Positions 7,702-14,426 of a stretch of 14,426 bases of DNA are shown piece after piece. The position numbers and the translations under genes were made by a program. Position 1 is the first letter of the stretch. Every line of letters starts with the position of its first letter. The notes under the pieces are model-generated. The model saw nothing but the letters and a program-made list of their open reading frames with translations. It did no database searches and was not told the DNA's origin. Source of the stretch: SAR116 cluster bacterium (lineage in GTDB: Bacteria > Pseudomonadota > Alphaproteobacteria > Puniceispirillales > Puniceispirillaceae); NCBI GenBank assembly GCA_002700485.1, contig PADU01000047.1, forward strand, positions 1-14,426, read 5' to 3'.

Positions 7702-9147
7702 ATGAATTTAGTGCAAACCTTTTCAGTTGCCCTACCAGAATTTATTTTGGTTGCAGTGGCTTTGTCGTTGGTTCTGGTTGCTGCATTTGCAAATAGCTCT
7801 GAGTCAGAGGCTAGCACGCTGAAACTGGTTCGCAGCCTGTCACTTGGTGGTTATGGGCTGGCTTTTTTATCTCTATTCATGCTCCCGGCTGGTCAGGTGG
7901 TTTTGTTTAATGGCCTGTTCGCGATAGATGGATTTGCAATTTACATGAAAGGCCTTGCGCTTCTTGGTGCCTTTTTTGCCAGTTGGCTTGTAAGTGATGG
8001 TTGGGGTGAGGGTGTAGATAGGGCGGAATTCCATCTATTGGTTCTGATGGCTGTACTGGGGATGTTGCTGATGATTTCTGCGCACGACCTGATTGCGCTG
8101 TATATGGGGCTGGAACTGCAGTCCCTGCCACTTTATGTCATCGCATCGATGCGTACTAATTCGCTAAGATCATCTGAGGCTGGCCTGAAATACTTCCTTC
8201 TTGGAGCTCTGTCTTCAGGCATGTTGCTTTATGGTGCGTCTCTGGTTTACGGCTTTGCTGGCAGCACAGCTTATGCGGATATTGCTACCAGCCTTAATGA
8301 TGATGTGTCTGTGGGGCTGACGGTTGGCATGGTATTTTTGCTTTCGGGGCTGGCATTTAAGATTTCGGCTGCCCCGTTTCATATGTGGACACCTGATGTT
8401 TATGAAGGAGCGCCGACACCTGTCACAGCTCTGTTTGCTATTGTGCCAAAAGTCGCGGCTATGACCTTGATTATGAATGTGACTTATTTCGCATTTTCTG
8501 GCATCTCCGATCAGTGGTCACAGATTCTAATTGCACTGTCTGTCGCCTCAATGATTGTCGGGGCGACTGGGGCCATTATGCAGCAGAACATTAAGCGGAT
8601 GCTTGCTTACTCCTCGATTGCGCATATGGGCTATGCATTAGCTGGTTTGGCAGCTGGGTCACTTGAGGGCGCTGCAGGTGTTGTTATTTACATGACAACT
8701 TATGTGTTTATGGGGGCTGGGGCGTTTTCAATTATCATGAGCCTGCGCCGTGATGATGCACCGGTTGAACGGATTTCAGATTTGTCTGGCCTGTCTTCAA
8801 CCCACCCATTACTGGCTGCTGGCATGATGGTCGTTATGTTCTCTATGGCTGGCATACCACCTTTGGCTGGGTTCTTTGGCAAATGGTATGTATTTTTGGC
8901 TGCGGTCAATGCAGGGCTGGTTCCCCTTGCCATTATTGGTGTACTAACATCTGTTGTGGGGGCATTTTACTATCTGCGGATTATTAAGTTGATGTATTTT
9001 GAAGATGCAGATGCTCCTCTGGATGAGGGTATAAGCCGACAGAACAGATTAGTGCTTGTGGCCAGTCTCGCTTTTATCATACTCTTTTTCCTTGGTATAG
9101 GCCAGCTCTCAGGTGTTGTAGGCGCGAATATTGTGGCCTTCTTCTAA
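7702..9147 (+). CDS. nuoN: NADH-quinone oxidoreductase subunit N (ND2 homologue)
   Basis: Third antiporter-like proton pump of complex I, next to NuoK. It has 481 residues from the ATG at 7702, the normal size. A longer frame from TTG 7657 would overlap nuoM and add an unlikely hydrophilic leader (MALSRQHYGKFKVGT). The ATG is preceded by AAGG (7690-7693) and AGGGA (7695-7699). Signature residues are Glu138 in ALYMGLELQSLPLYV, Lys220 in LAFKISAAPFHMWTPDVYEGAPTPV, and Lys250 in FAIVPKVAAM, all expected for NuoN. It is the last complex I gene. birA follows after a 36-base gap with no visible terminator, so read-through into the downstream genes is likely. Confidence 0.97.
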   Translation: MNLVQTFSVALPEFILVAVALSLVLVAAFANSSESEASTLKLVRSLSLGGYGLAFLSLFMLPAGQVVLFNGLFAIDGFAIYMKGLALLGAFFASWLVSDGWGEGVDRAEFHLLVLMAVLGMLLMISAHDLIALYMGLELQSLPLYVIASMRTNSLRSSEAGLKYFLLGALSSGMLLYGASLVYGFAGSTAYADIATSLNDDVSVGLTVGMVFLLSGLAFKISAAPFHMWTPDVYEGAPTPVTALFAIVPKVAAMTLIMNVTYFAFSGISDQWSQILIALSVASMIVGATGAIMQQNIKRMLAYSSIAHMGYALAGLAAGSLEGAAGVVIYMTTYVFMGAGAFSIIMSLRRDDAPVERISDLSGLSSTHPLLAAGMMVVMFSMAGIPPLAGFFGKWYVFLAAVNAGLVPLAIIGVLTSVVGAFYYLRIIKLMYFEDADAPLDEGISRQNRLVLVASLAFIILFFLGIGQLSGVVGANIVAFF

Positions 9148-9183
9148 ACACAGGATTGCTTTGAGAGATTGACATTAGCTGAG

Positions 9184-9969
9184 ATGCCCACCACTCATAC
9201 CTTGCCAGATGGATGGTATATTGATTATCGGCCCTCTGCCACCTCATCAAATGATTTAGCTTTGGCAGCTCTGAGGGAAAACTGCGGCAAAGCTGAGGGT
9301 AAGTGCTTTCAGGTGGGTGAGCAAACAAAGGGCCGTGGCAGACGGGGCAAACAATGGGTGTCAAAGTCAGGTGATGGTCTGTATCTGTCCATCATCCTAT
9401 GTCCAGAGACTTCACGTGATACATGGTCAGGCCTGTCTTTCATGGCCTCCCTGGCTGTTTATAAGGCCTTGCTAACTTTTATTGAGGATGCACACATCCT
9501 GAGGTGTAGTTTGAAATGGCCGAATGACATTTTGTATGATAATCGCAAATTAGCTGGCATTCTGCTGGAGGCTAGTGCAGAAGGAGTGGTCGTTGGGTGT
9601 GGAATAAATCTCGCAAACGCGCCAGTTTTGGGACAAACAAATTTTCCGCCTGTCGCGCTTGACGAGCTGGTCACGTCTCAGTCAGTGGATTCTAAAGCTC
9701 TTGCCTGTGCGGTGATACGTCGGATTGCTGAATTATATGCAACATGGCAGATCAGTGGCATGCAGGTCATCCTTAAGGAATGGCGCTCATATTGTGATAT
9801 GGAAGGCGAGTCACTCCGTATAGAGACTGTAAAAGATGTGATCACTGGAACTTATGTGGACATTGGCTCCAGTGGCGAACTTATTGTGCGGAAAGCAGAT
9901 GGCGGACTGGTGCAAATTCATGCTGGTGATGTTGAAGTTTTGAGAGGTAGTGATGCTTCTGGCAATTGA
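9184..9969 (+). CDS. birA: Biotin--[acetyl-CoA-carboxylase] ligase (biotin-protein ligase)
   Basis: Cytoplasmic enzyme that activates biotin with ATP to biotinyl-AMP and attaches it to a lysine of the biotin carrier domain of carboxylases. The 261-residue protein lacks the N-terminal winged-helix DNA-binding domain of E. coli BirA, so it should be a ligase only and not a repressor. The catalytic domain shows the adenylate-binding loop GRGRRGKQW (50-58), KWPNDILYDNRKLAGILLEA (111-130) with the expected catalytic Lys122, and VVGCGINLAN (136-145). A small C-terminal beta domain follows (about 215-261). The start is uncertain: an in-frame TTG at 9169 would add five residues, and neither site has a well-spaced ribosome binding site. 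The ATG was chosen because it is the standard codon. The 3' end overlaps coaX. Confidence 0.93.
   Translation: MPTTHTLPDGWYIDYRPSATSSNDLALAALRENCGKAEGKCFQVGEQTKGRGRRGKQWVSKSGDGLYLSIILCPETSRDTWSGLSFMASLAVYKALLTFIEDAHILRCSLKWPNDILYDNRKLAGILLEASAEGVVVGCGINLANAPVLGQTNFPPVALDELVTSQSVDSKALACAVIRRIAELYATWQISGMQVILKEWRSYCDMEGESLRIETVKDVITGTYVDIGSSGELIVRKADGGLVQIHAGDVEVLRGSDASGN
9942..9947 (+). promoter_or_regulatory. Ribosome binding site for coaX, inside birA
   Basis: GAGAGG lies five bases before ATG 9953 but only two bases before the in-frame GTG 9950. This spacing favours the ATG as the coaX start. The site lies within the last codons of birA. Confidence 0.6.
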
Positions 9970-10756
9970 TTGCGGAAACACAAATATAGTTTTTACGCTG
10001 TTTGAAGCACAGACCAAATTGTCGGAATGGCGGCTTGAAACAGTCTCGAGGCAGCCGGCAGACGAATATTTTATTGCACTTTGCCATGTTCTTGAGTCAC
10101 AGAAGCTTCATTACACAGATATTAAGAATTGTATCCTTGCTTCTGTGGTTCCTGTTGTGACCCATCACCTCGTCCGCTTCTGTGAAGAACGGCTTGCTGT
10201 GACCCCAATGGTTGTTGGTGAGGAAGGCGTAAAGCTCAATCTTGATGTGCAAACAGATGATCCGGCGCAAGTTGGTGCAGACAGGCTTGTGAATGCTGTG
10301 GCAGTGGCGGCTGCGGGGGATGTCCCAGCAATCATTTTGGATTTTGGCACAGCAACAACTTTTGATGTGATTCGGCCCGCAGCCCCAGATAGTGATGTGT
10401 CAGCTATTTATGCAGGAGGAGTGATTGCTCCTGGCGTGCATCGTTCGGTAGAAGCGCTGGTTGCTGCGGCTGCGAAATTACCCAGTCTGACTGTTGAAAA
10501 TTTTGATCCAGATCTGCCTGTTCTAGGTACATCGACAAAGAGTGCAATGAAATCAGGTGTGCTATGGGGTTATGTTGGCTTGATTGACGGGTTATTGAAA
10601 CGCCTAAAAGCAGAACCTGGTATGGCAGAGGCGGTCGTTATTGGCACAGGTGGGTTAGCATCATTATTTGCCCCGCATATTGATGCTATAGATAAGGTTG
10701 ACAATGCATTGACGATGACTGGCCTGCGCATCATTTTTAACAGAAACAAGGGATAA
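9953..10756 (+). CDS. coaX: Type III pantothenate kinase
   Basis: Catalyses ATP-dependent phosphorylation of pantothenate, the first committed step of coenzyme A synthesis. The CoaX family belongs to the ASKHA (acetate kinase/hexokinase/actin-like) superfamily and is unrelated to E. coli CoaA. The 267-residue product shows the N-terminal phosphate loop LAIDCGNTN (3-11) with Asp6, the pantothenate-site motif VGADRLVNAV (107-116) with the expected catalytic Asp110, the second phosphate motif LDFGTATTFDVI (129-140), AGGVIAPGV (154-162), and adenosine-site GTGG (231-234). Length and motifs are complete. An in-frame GTG at 9950 would add one residue. The gene overlaps birA by 17 bases and ends seven bases before the RNase J gene, in a compact operon. 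Confidence 0.96.
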   Translation: MLLAIDCGNTNIVFTLFEAQTKLSEWRLETVSRQPADEYFIALCHVLESQKLHYTDIKNCILASVVPVVTHHLVRFCEERLAVTPMVVGEEGVKLNLDVQTDDPAQVGADRLVNAVAVAAAGDVPAIILDFGTATTFDVIRPAAPDSDVSAIYAGGVIAPGVHRSVEALVAAAAKLPSLTVENFDPDLPVLGTSTKSAMKSGVLWGYVGLIDGLLKRLKAEPGMAEAVVIGTGGLASLFAPHIDAIDKVDNALTMTGLRIIFNRNKG

Positions 10757-10763
10757 GTTTCTG

Positions 10764-12443
10764 ATGGATATGAAAATAGATTCAGATGATTTTGTTTTCC
10801 TGCCGCTTGGCGGATCAGGTGAGATTGGCATGAATGCCAATCTTTATCATTATAAAGGCAGATGGTTGATGGTGGATTTGGGAATCAGCTTCCCAGACGA
10901 GAGCATGCCCGGTGTTGATGTGGTTCTACCAGATCTGCGGTTTATCGAGGCACGTAAAGATAAACTGGAAGCCATAATTCTCACACATGCGCATGAAGAT
11001 CATTTTGGGGCAGTCCCGTATTTGTGGAAACGGCTTGGCGTGCCTGTCTATGGGACGGCATTTACCCTTGCCCTTTTGCACCGCAAGTTGGCTGAAAGTC
11101 GTCTAGACTATAAAATCCCCTTACATGAACTTGATTTTAATATCACTTATGATTTTGGCCCACTTTCTGTTGAGCTTGTTCAACTAACCCATTCTGTGCC
11201 AGACCCTGCTGCGCTTGTACTCCGATCAGACAAAGGGACAGTCCTGCATACAGGTGACTGGAAATTTGATGAAACCCCCATGTTGGGTGAAGATACGGAT
11301 CGTGAAAGACTGCGCCAGATTGGCGATGAGGGGGTTATGGCACTCATCGGTGATTCTACAAATGCGATGGTCGATGGTTACACGCCATCTGAAGCTGTTG
11401 CTTTGCAGGGTTTGACTGATGTTATTGCAGAGGCAGAAGGCCTTGTGGCAGTCACCTGTTTTGCCAGCAATGTCGCCAGAGTAGGGTCGATAATGACTGC
11501 TGCAGCTGCTAACAACCGGTCTATCTGCGTGGTGGGGCGAGCCTTGAATCGGACAATTGGCGCGGCCCGCGATACAGGATATTTGGCTGACATTCCAGAC
11601 TTTGTGTCTGAATCTGAGGCTAGTCTCATTCCCAGAAATCACATGGTTGTTATCTGCACTGGCTCTCAGGGAGAGAAAAGAGCAGCAATGGCAAAAATCG
11701 CTGCTGGCACTCATGAATCTGTAGAGCTGCAGCCCGGTGATACTGTGATTTACTCCTCTCGTCAGATTCCTGGAAATGAGCCTGCTATTACCAAGGTTCA
11801 GGATATGCTGGTCAGGCGTGGCATTCAGCTGATAACTGATGAAGACAGGCCTGTTCATGTTTCTGGCCATCCGGCCCGTGATGAACTTGTTGAGATGTAT
11901 GGGCTGGTCCGGCCGCAAATTGCCATTCCTGTTCATGGGACAGCCCGTCATCTTATGGCTCATGCAGAGCTTGCTAATAACTGCCAGGTTAAGCAGACAT
12001 TGATACCAGATAATGGAGCAGCAATTCGGTTGAAGTCGGGCACAGCAAATATTATCGGTTACGCACCAGTCGGTTTGTTAACGCCTGAGGGTGGAGAGGT
12101 TGTTGACCTGCAGTCAGATCATCTGCGCTCGCGCCGCCGGATGCTTTGGAATGGGACTGTTACCGCAACAGTTGTTTTGTCGGCTGCTGGTAAACTATTA
12201 ATGGCTGCGCAGGTCAGTCAGACTGGCCTCTGTCCAGATCATCAGTCTGCTGATTTTATTGCTGATGCAGGCCTTGCTGTTGAGGATGTAATCTGTCAAC
12301 AGGCTGCCCCAGGAGATAACGACGAAGTAATTGAAGAGATGGTGCGCAGAACGGTTAGGCAAATAGCTAAAGGCAAGTTTAAATTGCGACCAACTGTTCA
12401 TGTCCATGTGATGCGAACAGATATCACAGGGGTATCAGCATGA
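10764..12443 (+). CDS. rnj: Ribonuclease J (metallo-beta-lactamase/beta-CASP)
   Basis: Endo- and 5'-to-3' exoribonuclease active in mRNA decay and rRNA maturation, found in many Alphaproteobacteria but absent from E. coli. The protein has 559 residues, the usual length. The metallo-beta-lactamase zinc motif THAHEDH (74-80) gives His75, His77, Asp79 and His80. Further metal ligands are His143 (LTHSVPD), Asp165 (HTGDWKFD) and His391 (PVHGTARH). The beta-CASP domain sits between, with GDSTNA (196-201) before it and SGHPARDEL (367-375) at its end. A C-terminal domain ends near LRPTVHVHVMR. AAGGGA (10748-10753), ten bases before the ATG, supports the start. A second ATG at 10770 is possible. The stop overlaps the next start as ATGA. 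Confidence 0.95.
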   Translation: MDMKIDSDDFVFLPLGGSGEIGMNANLYHYKGRWLMVDLGISFPDESMPGVDVVLPDLRFIEARKDKLEAIILTHAHEDHFGAVPYLWKRLGVPVYGTAFTLALLHRKLAESRLDYKIPLHELDFNITYDFGPLSVELVQLTHSVPDPAALVLRSDKGTVLHTGDWKFDETPMLGEDTDRERLRQIGDEGVMALIGDSTNAMVDGYTPSEAVALQGLTDVIAEAEGLVAVTCFASNVARVGSIMTAAAANNRSICVVGRALNRTIGAARDTGYLADIPDFVSESEASLIPRNHMVVICTGSQGEKRAAMAKIAAGTHESVELQPGDTVIYSSRQIPGNEPAITKVQDMLVRRGIQLITDEDRPVHVSGHPARDELVEMYGLVRPQIAIPVHGTARHLMAHAELANNCQVKQTLIPDNGAAIRLKSGTANIIGYAPVGLLTPEGGEVVDLQSDHLRSRRRMLWNGTVTATVVLSAAGKLLMAAQVSQTGLCPDHQSADFIADAGLAVEDVICQQAAPGDNDEVIEEMVRRTVRQIAKGKFKLRPTVHVHVMRTDITGVSA

Positions 12444-12844
12444 TCGGGAGTATAAACCATATTGCGATAGCCGTTCCTGATTTGGGCGTTGCTTCGGCAC
12501 AATGGCGGGAACGCTTTGGTGCGGTGGTTTCCGCACCCAAAAGATTGCCAAAACATGGGGTCAAAATTGTGTTTATCGCTGCGTCAAATGGTAAGATTGA
12601 GTTGCTAGAGCCGTTGGATGACAATTCACCCATAGGAAAATTTTTGGAACGAAATCCAGATGGGGGGCTGCACCATATATGTTTTGATGTGCCTGACCTT
12701 ATAGCTTCACGCGATCAGCTTTTGGCAACTGGTGCGCGTATTTTGGGCAACCCTGACCCAGAGATTGGCGCGCATGGCAAGCCTGTTCTGTTTATCCATC
12801 CCAAAGATTTGACAGGCAGTCTTATTGAATTACAGCAGGCATAG
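12440..12844 (+). CDS. mce: Methylmalonyl-CoA epimerase
   Basis: Interconverts (S)- and (R)-methylmalonyl-CoA between propionyl-CoA carboxylase and methylmalonyl-CoA mutase, in the route from propionyl-CoA to succinyl-CoA. The 134-residue protein belongs to the vicinal-oxygen-chelate (glyoxalase) fold with two repeated beta-alpha-beta-beta-beta units. Expected metal ligands are His7 (INHIAIAV), Glu54 (GKIELLEPL), one of His78/His79 (GLHHICFDV) and Glu130 (LIELQQ). The LPKHGVK and DNSPIGKFL stretches match epimerases rather than other glyoxalase-fold enzymes. The start overlaps the RNase J stop by four bases, with AGGGG (12428-12432) upstream. A small membrane protein gene follows four bases after the stop. 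The carboxylase and mutase genes are not in this window. Confidence 0.93.
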   Translation: MIGSINHIAIAVPDLGVASAQWRERFGAVVSAPKRLPKHGVKIVFIAASNGKIELLEPLDDNSPIGKFLERNPDGGLHHICFDVPDLIASRDQLLATGARILGNPDPEIGAHGKPVLFIHPKDLTGSLIELQQA

Positions 12845-12848
12845 GATC

Positions 12849-13091
12849 ATGGATATTGTTTCTAGCGTTGTTGTTTATATCTTGCTTTGGTGGTGGGTGT
12901 TATTTATGGTGCTACCTTTTGGCGCGAAAGCTCCAGAACGGGTGGGAGAGGGCCACGCAACTTCAGCTCCAGCAAAGCCGCGCATGGCTTTGAAACTTGC
13001 CATCACAACAGGGCTTTCAGCGGTTTTGTTTATAATTGTTTATTTTATCATAGCCTCTGGTATCTTCAGTTTTCGTGATTTTGCAGGTTAG
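12849..13091 (+). CDS. DUF1467 family small membrane protein
   Basis: An 80-residue protein of unknown function. Two hydrophobic segments (about residues 4-24, VSSVVVYILLWWWVLFMVLP, and 53-70) flank a short hydrophilic loop with the recognisable PFGAKAPE and GHATSAPAKPRM stretches, and the protein ends in SFRDFAG. This layout matches the alphaproteobacterial DUF1467 family, which commonly sits directly after the epimerase gene. An alternative upstream TTG at 12825 would overlap mce and add eight polar residues, so the ATG is preferred. AGG (12837-12839) lies about nine bases upstream. With only four bases between it and mce it is surely in the same operon. No biochemical role can be inferred beyond inner-membrane location. 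Confidence 0.85.
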   Translation: MDIVSSVVVYILLWWWVLFMVLPFGAKAPERVGEGHATSAPAKPRMALKLAITTGLSAVLFIIVYFIIASGIFSFRDFAG

Positions 13092-13123
13092 CTCTATGCG
13101 AAGAACAGATCTGATCCTATATA

Positions 13124-13157
13124 GACCTAGTACGGCTTCTACAGAAGATGCGAGGTC
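13124..13157 (+). repeat. Weak nested fold-back in the DUF1467-rpiB gap
   Basis: GACCT (13124-13128) pairs with AGGTC (13153-13157). Inside it CTTC (13136-13139) pairs with GAAG (13144-13147) around a four-base loop. It is short, interrupted by unpaired bases and not followed by a T run, so it is not a convincing terminator. It lies upstream of the candidate promoter, where a terminator for the preceding operon would be expected. Confidence 0.25.
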
Positions 13158-13167
13158 AACAGAAGGT

Positions 13168-13196
13168 TTGAATATTAGCTGACATCTACTTTAAAT
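13168..13196 (+). promoter_or_regulatory. Candidate sigma70-type promoter for rpiB-glyA
   Basis: TTGAAT (13168-13173) and TTAAAT (13191-13196) are separated by exactly 17 bases, close to the TTGACA and TATAAT consensus at ideal spacing. Transcription would begin near 13203, leaving a leader of about 15 bases before rpiB. The site lies in the only gap over 40 bases in the window (13092-13218). This is a visual match only. Confidence 0.4.
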
Positions 13197-13218
13197 TGGC
13201 ACGGACTGGAAACAGGTT

Positions 13219-13668
13219 ATGAATGTCATTTATTTAGCTAGCGATCATGGTGGTACTGTTTTGAAGGCGCATATAGCTGAGCATTTGGGACCAAAAGGAT
13301 ATGAGGTTAGGGATTTGGGTGTCAACGGAACAGAATCAGTTGATTATCCTGATTATGCTGCCAGCCTTGCGCAGGTTATGCTGCAGGACGCTACAGCAAG
13401 GGGTATTTTGATTTGTGGCTCTGGTATTGGAATTTCTATCGCTGCTAATCGTTTTTCCCACATTCGCGCAGCTTTAGTTACAGATGTGACGTCTGCGAGG
13501 TTATGCCGTCAGCACAATGATGCCAATGTGTTGGCGCTTGGTGAGCGGGTGACAGGCGTTGCAACGGCGATGGAGTGCGTGGATACGTTTCTGTCAACAG
13601 ATTTTGAAGGGGGCCGGCATCAGCGTCGTGTTGATAAATTAATCTCTCCTCAACCTGTTTCATCTTGA
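13219..13668 (+). CDS. rpiB: Ribose-5-phosphate isomerase B
   Basis: Interconverts ribose 5-phosphate and ribulose 5-phosphate in the non-oxidative pentose phosphate pathway. The protein has 149 residues of the RpiB/LacAB fold, normal length. Visible motifs are ASDHGG (7-12) with Asp9 and His10, VDYPDYA (41-47), [17 protein letters not shown] (62-78) with Cys66 at the usual catalytic position, [13 protein letters not shown] (98-110) with His99 and Asn100, and [12 protein letters not shown] (130-141), which binds phosphate. Cys66 and the [10 protein letters not shown] stretch fit RpiB rather than the LacA/LacB subunits. The ribosome binding site is weak (GGAAACAGG, 13209-13216). It begins a new block after a 127-base gap and is 11 bases from glyA, so the pair is probably co-transcribed. 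Confidence 0.95.
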   Translation: MNVIYLASDHGGTVLKAHIAEHLGPKGYEVRDLGVNGTESVDYPDYAASLAQVMLQDATARGILICGSGIGISIAANRFSHIRAALVTDVTSARLCRQHNDANVLALGERVTGVATAMECVDTFLSTDFEGGRHQRRVDKLISPQPVSS

Positions 13669-13679
13669 AGGATAACATT

Positions 13680-14426
13680 ATGAATGAAATGAACAGTTTT
13701 TTTAACAGCAGTTTGTCACAAACAGATCCAGAGATCGCTGCGGCCCTCCAAGATGAGCTGTTTCGTCAGCAGGATCAGATTGAGATGATTGCATCAGAGA
13801 ATATCGTGTCAAACGCTGTTCTTGAGGCGCAAGGGTCAATTCTGACAAATAAATATGCAGAAGGCTATTCAGGGCGTCGATATTATGGTGGGTGTGAATA
13901 TGTGGATGTAGTTGAAACGCTGGCAATTGATCGAGCAAAGCAACTGTTTAATTGTAATTTTGTGAATGTTCAGCCTCACTCTGGCGCACAGGCGAACCAG
14001 GCAGTATTTCTTGCTCTGCTTCAGCCAGGTGACACAGTGCTTGGTATGTCTCTGGCATCGGGAGGGCATTTGACACACGGAGCCGGCCCAAATCTGTCTG
14101 GCAAGTGGTTTAATGCTGTTCAGTATGGGGTTTCAAAGGAAACAGGGACAATTGATTATGATGAGGTGCGGGCACTTGCTGAAGAGCATAAGCCAAAGAT
14201 GATCGTCGCGGGGGCATCAGCTTATCCACGGACACTTGATTTTGAAGCTTTCCGCGAAGTTGCTGATTCCGTAGGGGCTTATCTAATGGTGGATATGGCC
14301 CATATATCTGGACTAGTGGCAGCAGGTGTCCATCCCAGCCCTGTCCCACATGCACATATTGTCACTTCAACCACACACAAAACCCTGCGAGCGGCGCGTG
14401 GTGGCATCATTCTGTCAAATGATGAA
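13680..14426 (+). CDS. glyA: Serine hydroxymethyltransferase, 3'-truncated by window edge
   Basis: PLP enzyme that converts serine and tetrahydrofolate to glycine and 5,10-methylene-tetrahydrofolate, a main source of one-carbon units. The first 249 codons of about 430 are present and the frame runs off the end open. Conserved stretches are IEMIASEN (34-41), [21 protein letters not shown] (56-76), [11 protein letters not shown] (96-106), VDMAHISGL (204-212) with Asp205 and His208 at the cofactor, and [13 protein letters not shown] (230-242) with the PLP-binding Lys234. The usual RGPRGG after the lysine reads RAARGG here. AAGGA (13668-13672) precedes the ATG by seven bases and overlaps the rpiB stop. 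The first ~15 residues are not conserved. An internal ATG three codons in is a possible alternative start. Confidence 0.97.
   Translation, partial: MNEMNSFFNSSLSQTDPEIAAALQDELFRQQDQIEMIASENIVSNAVLEAQGSILTNKYAEGYSGRRYYGGCEYVDVVETLAIDRAKQLFNCNFVNVQPHSGAQANQAVFLALLQPGDTVLGMSLASGGHLTHGAGPNLSGKWFNAVQYGVSKETGTIDYDEVRALAEEHKPKMIVAGASAYPRTLDFEAFREVADSVGAYLMVDMAHISGLVAAGVHPSPVPHAHIVTSTTHKTLRAARGGIILSNDE

Noticed and set aside
9169..9174. Perfect TTGACA just before the birA ATG
   Set aside because: No -10 element follows at suitable spacing, and any transcript would start inside birA. It coincides with the alternative TTG start.
10698..10737. TTGACA and TTGACG boxes near the end of coaX, as a possible promoter for the RNase J gene
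   Set aside because: Neither has a reasonable -10 hexamer at 16-18 bases (GGCCTG and CATTTT respectively), and the sequence encodes the conserved end of CoaX.
11226..11963. Long minus-strand open frame (245 codons) opposite the RNase J gene
   Set aside because: It is the antisense shadow of a fully conserved RNase J coding sequence, its product has no recognisable motif, and all real genes here are on the + strand.
13031..13036. Perfect TATAAT inside the DUF1467 gene
   Set aside because: No -35 match lies 16-18 bases upstream, and the AT-rich sequence is explained by the second transmembrane segment.
13096..13182. 28-codon open reading frame (starting MRRTDLILYRP) four bases after the DUF1467 stop
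   Set aside because: It has only a weak AGG upstream, a composition that does not look like a folded or membrane peptide, and overlaps the candidate promoter for rpiB. I do not recognise it, so it is not listed as a gene.

Overview
This window is ordinary core chromosome from an alphaproteobacterium. The evidence is the gene order nuoG-H-I-J-K-L-M-N followed directly by birA, coaX, an RNase J gene, a methylmalonyl-CoA epimerase gene and a DUF1467 membrane protein gene. This train is typical of Alphaproteobacteria, and the Nuo proteins are of the mitochondrial-like type. By eye the base composition is close to or slightly below 50% GC, low for many free-living members of the class. A marine lineage such as SAR116/Puniceispirillales would fit, but that placement is inference only. 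Every gene is on the + strand. I see no tRNA, rRNA, CRISPR array, insertion sequence or phage gene, and no gap longer than 127 bases.

Region 1 (1-9147): the distal part of the complex I (NADH:quinone oxidoreductase) operon. NuoG is cut by the window start. NuoH, NuoI, NuoJ, NuoK, NuoL, NuoM and NuoN are intact, with gaps of 7-27 bases or a 4-base overlap. Together they carry part of the iron-sulfur wire (NuoG, NuoI), the quinone-site subunit (NuoH) and the proton-pumping arm (NuoJ-N). The key charged residues of the pump subunits are all present.

Region 2 (9184-13091): a tightly packed continuation of the same transcription direction. It encodes biotin-protein ligase (BirA, no DNA-binding domain), type III pantothenate kinase (CoaX), RNase J, methylmalonyl-CoA epimerase and a small DUF1467 membrane protein. 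Two junctions overlap (birA/coaX by 17 bases, rnj/mce by 4 bases), so translational coupling is likely. Biotin attachment, CoA synthesis and the epimerase fit together through propionyl-CoA metabolism, in which a biotin-dependent carboxylase makes the epimerase substrate. RNase J is the functional outsider.

Region 3 (13092-14426): a 127-base intergenic space with a plausible sigma70-type promoter, then rpiB (ribose-5-phosphate isomerase B) and the first 249 codons of glyA (serine hydroxymethyltransferase), which runs off the window end. This pair looks like a separate transcription unit.

Nothing here looks like an undescribed system. The most notable non-coding signals are two strong perfect or near-perfect inverted repeats inside coding sequence, one in nuoH and one in nuoL, and the small composite intergenic region before rpiB.
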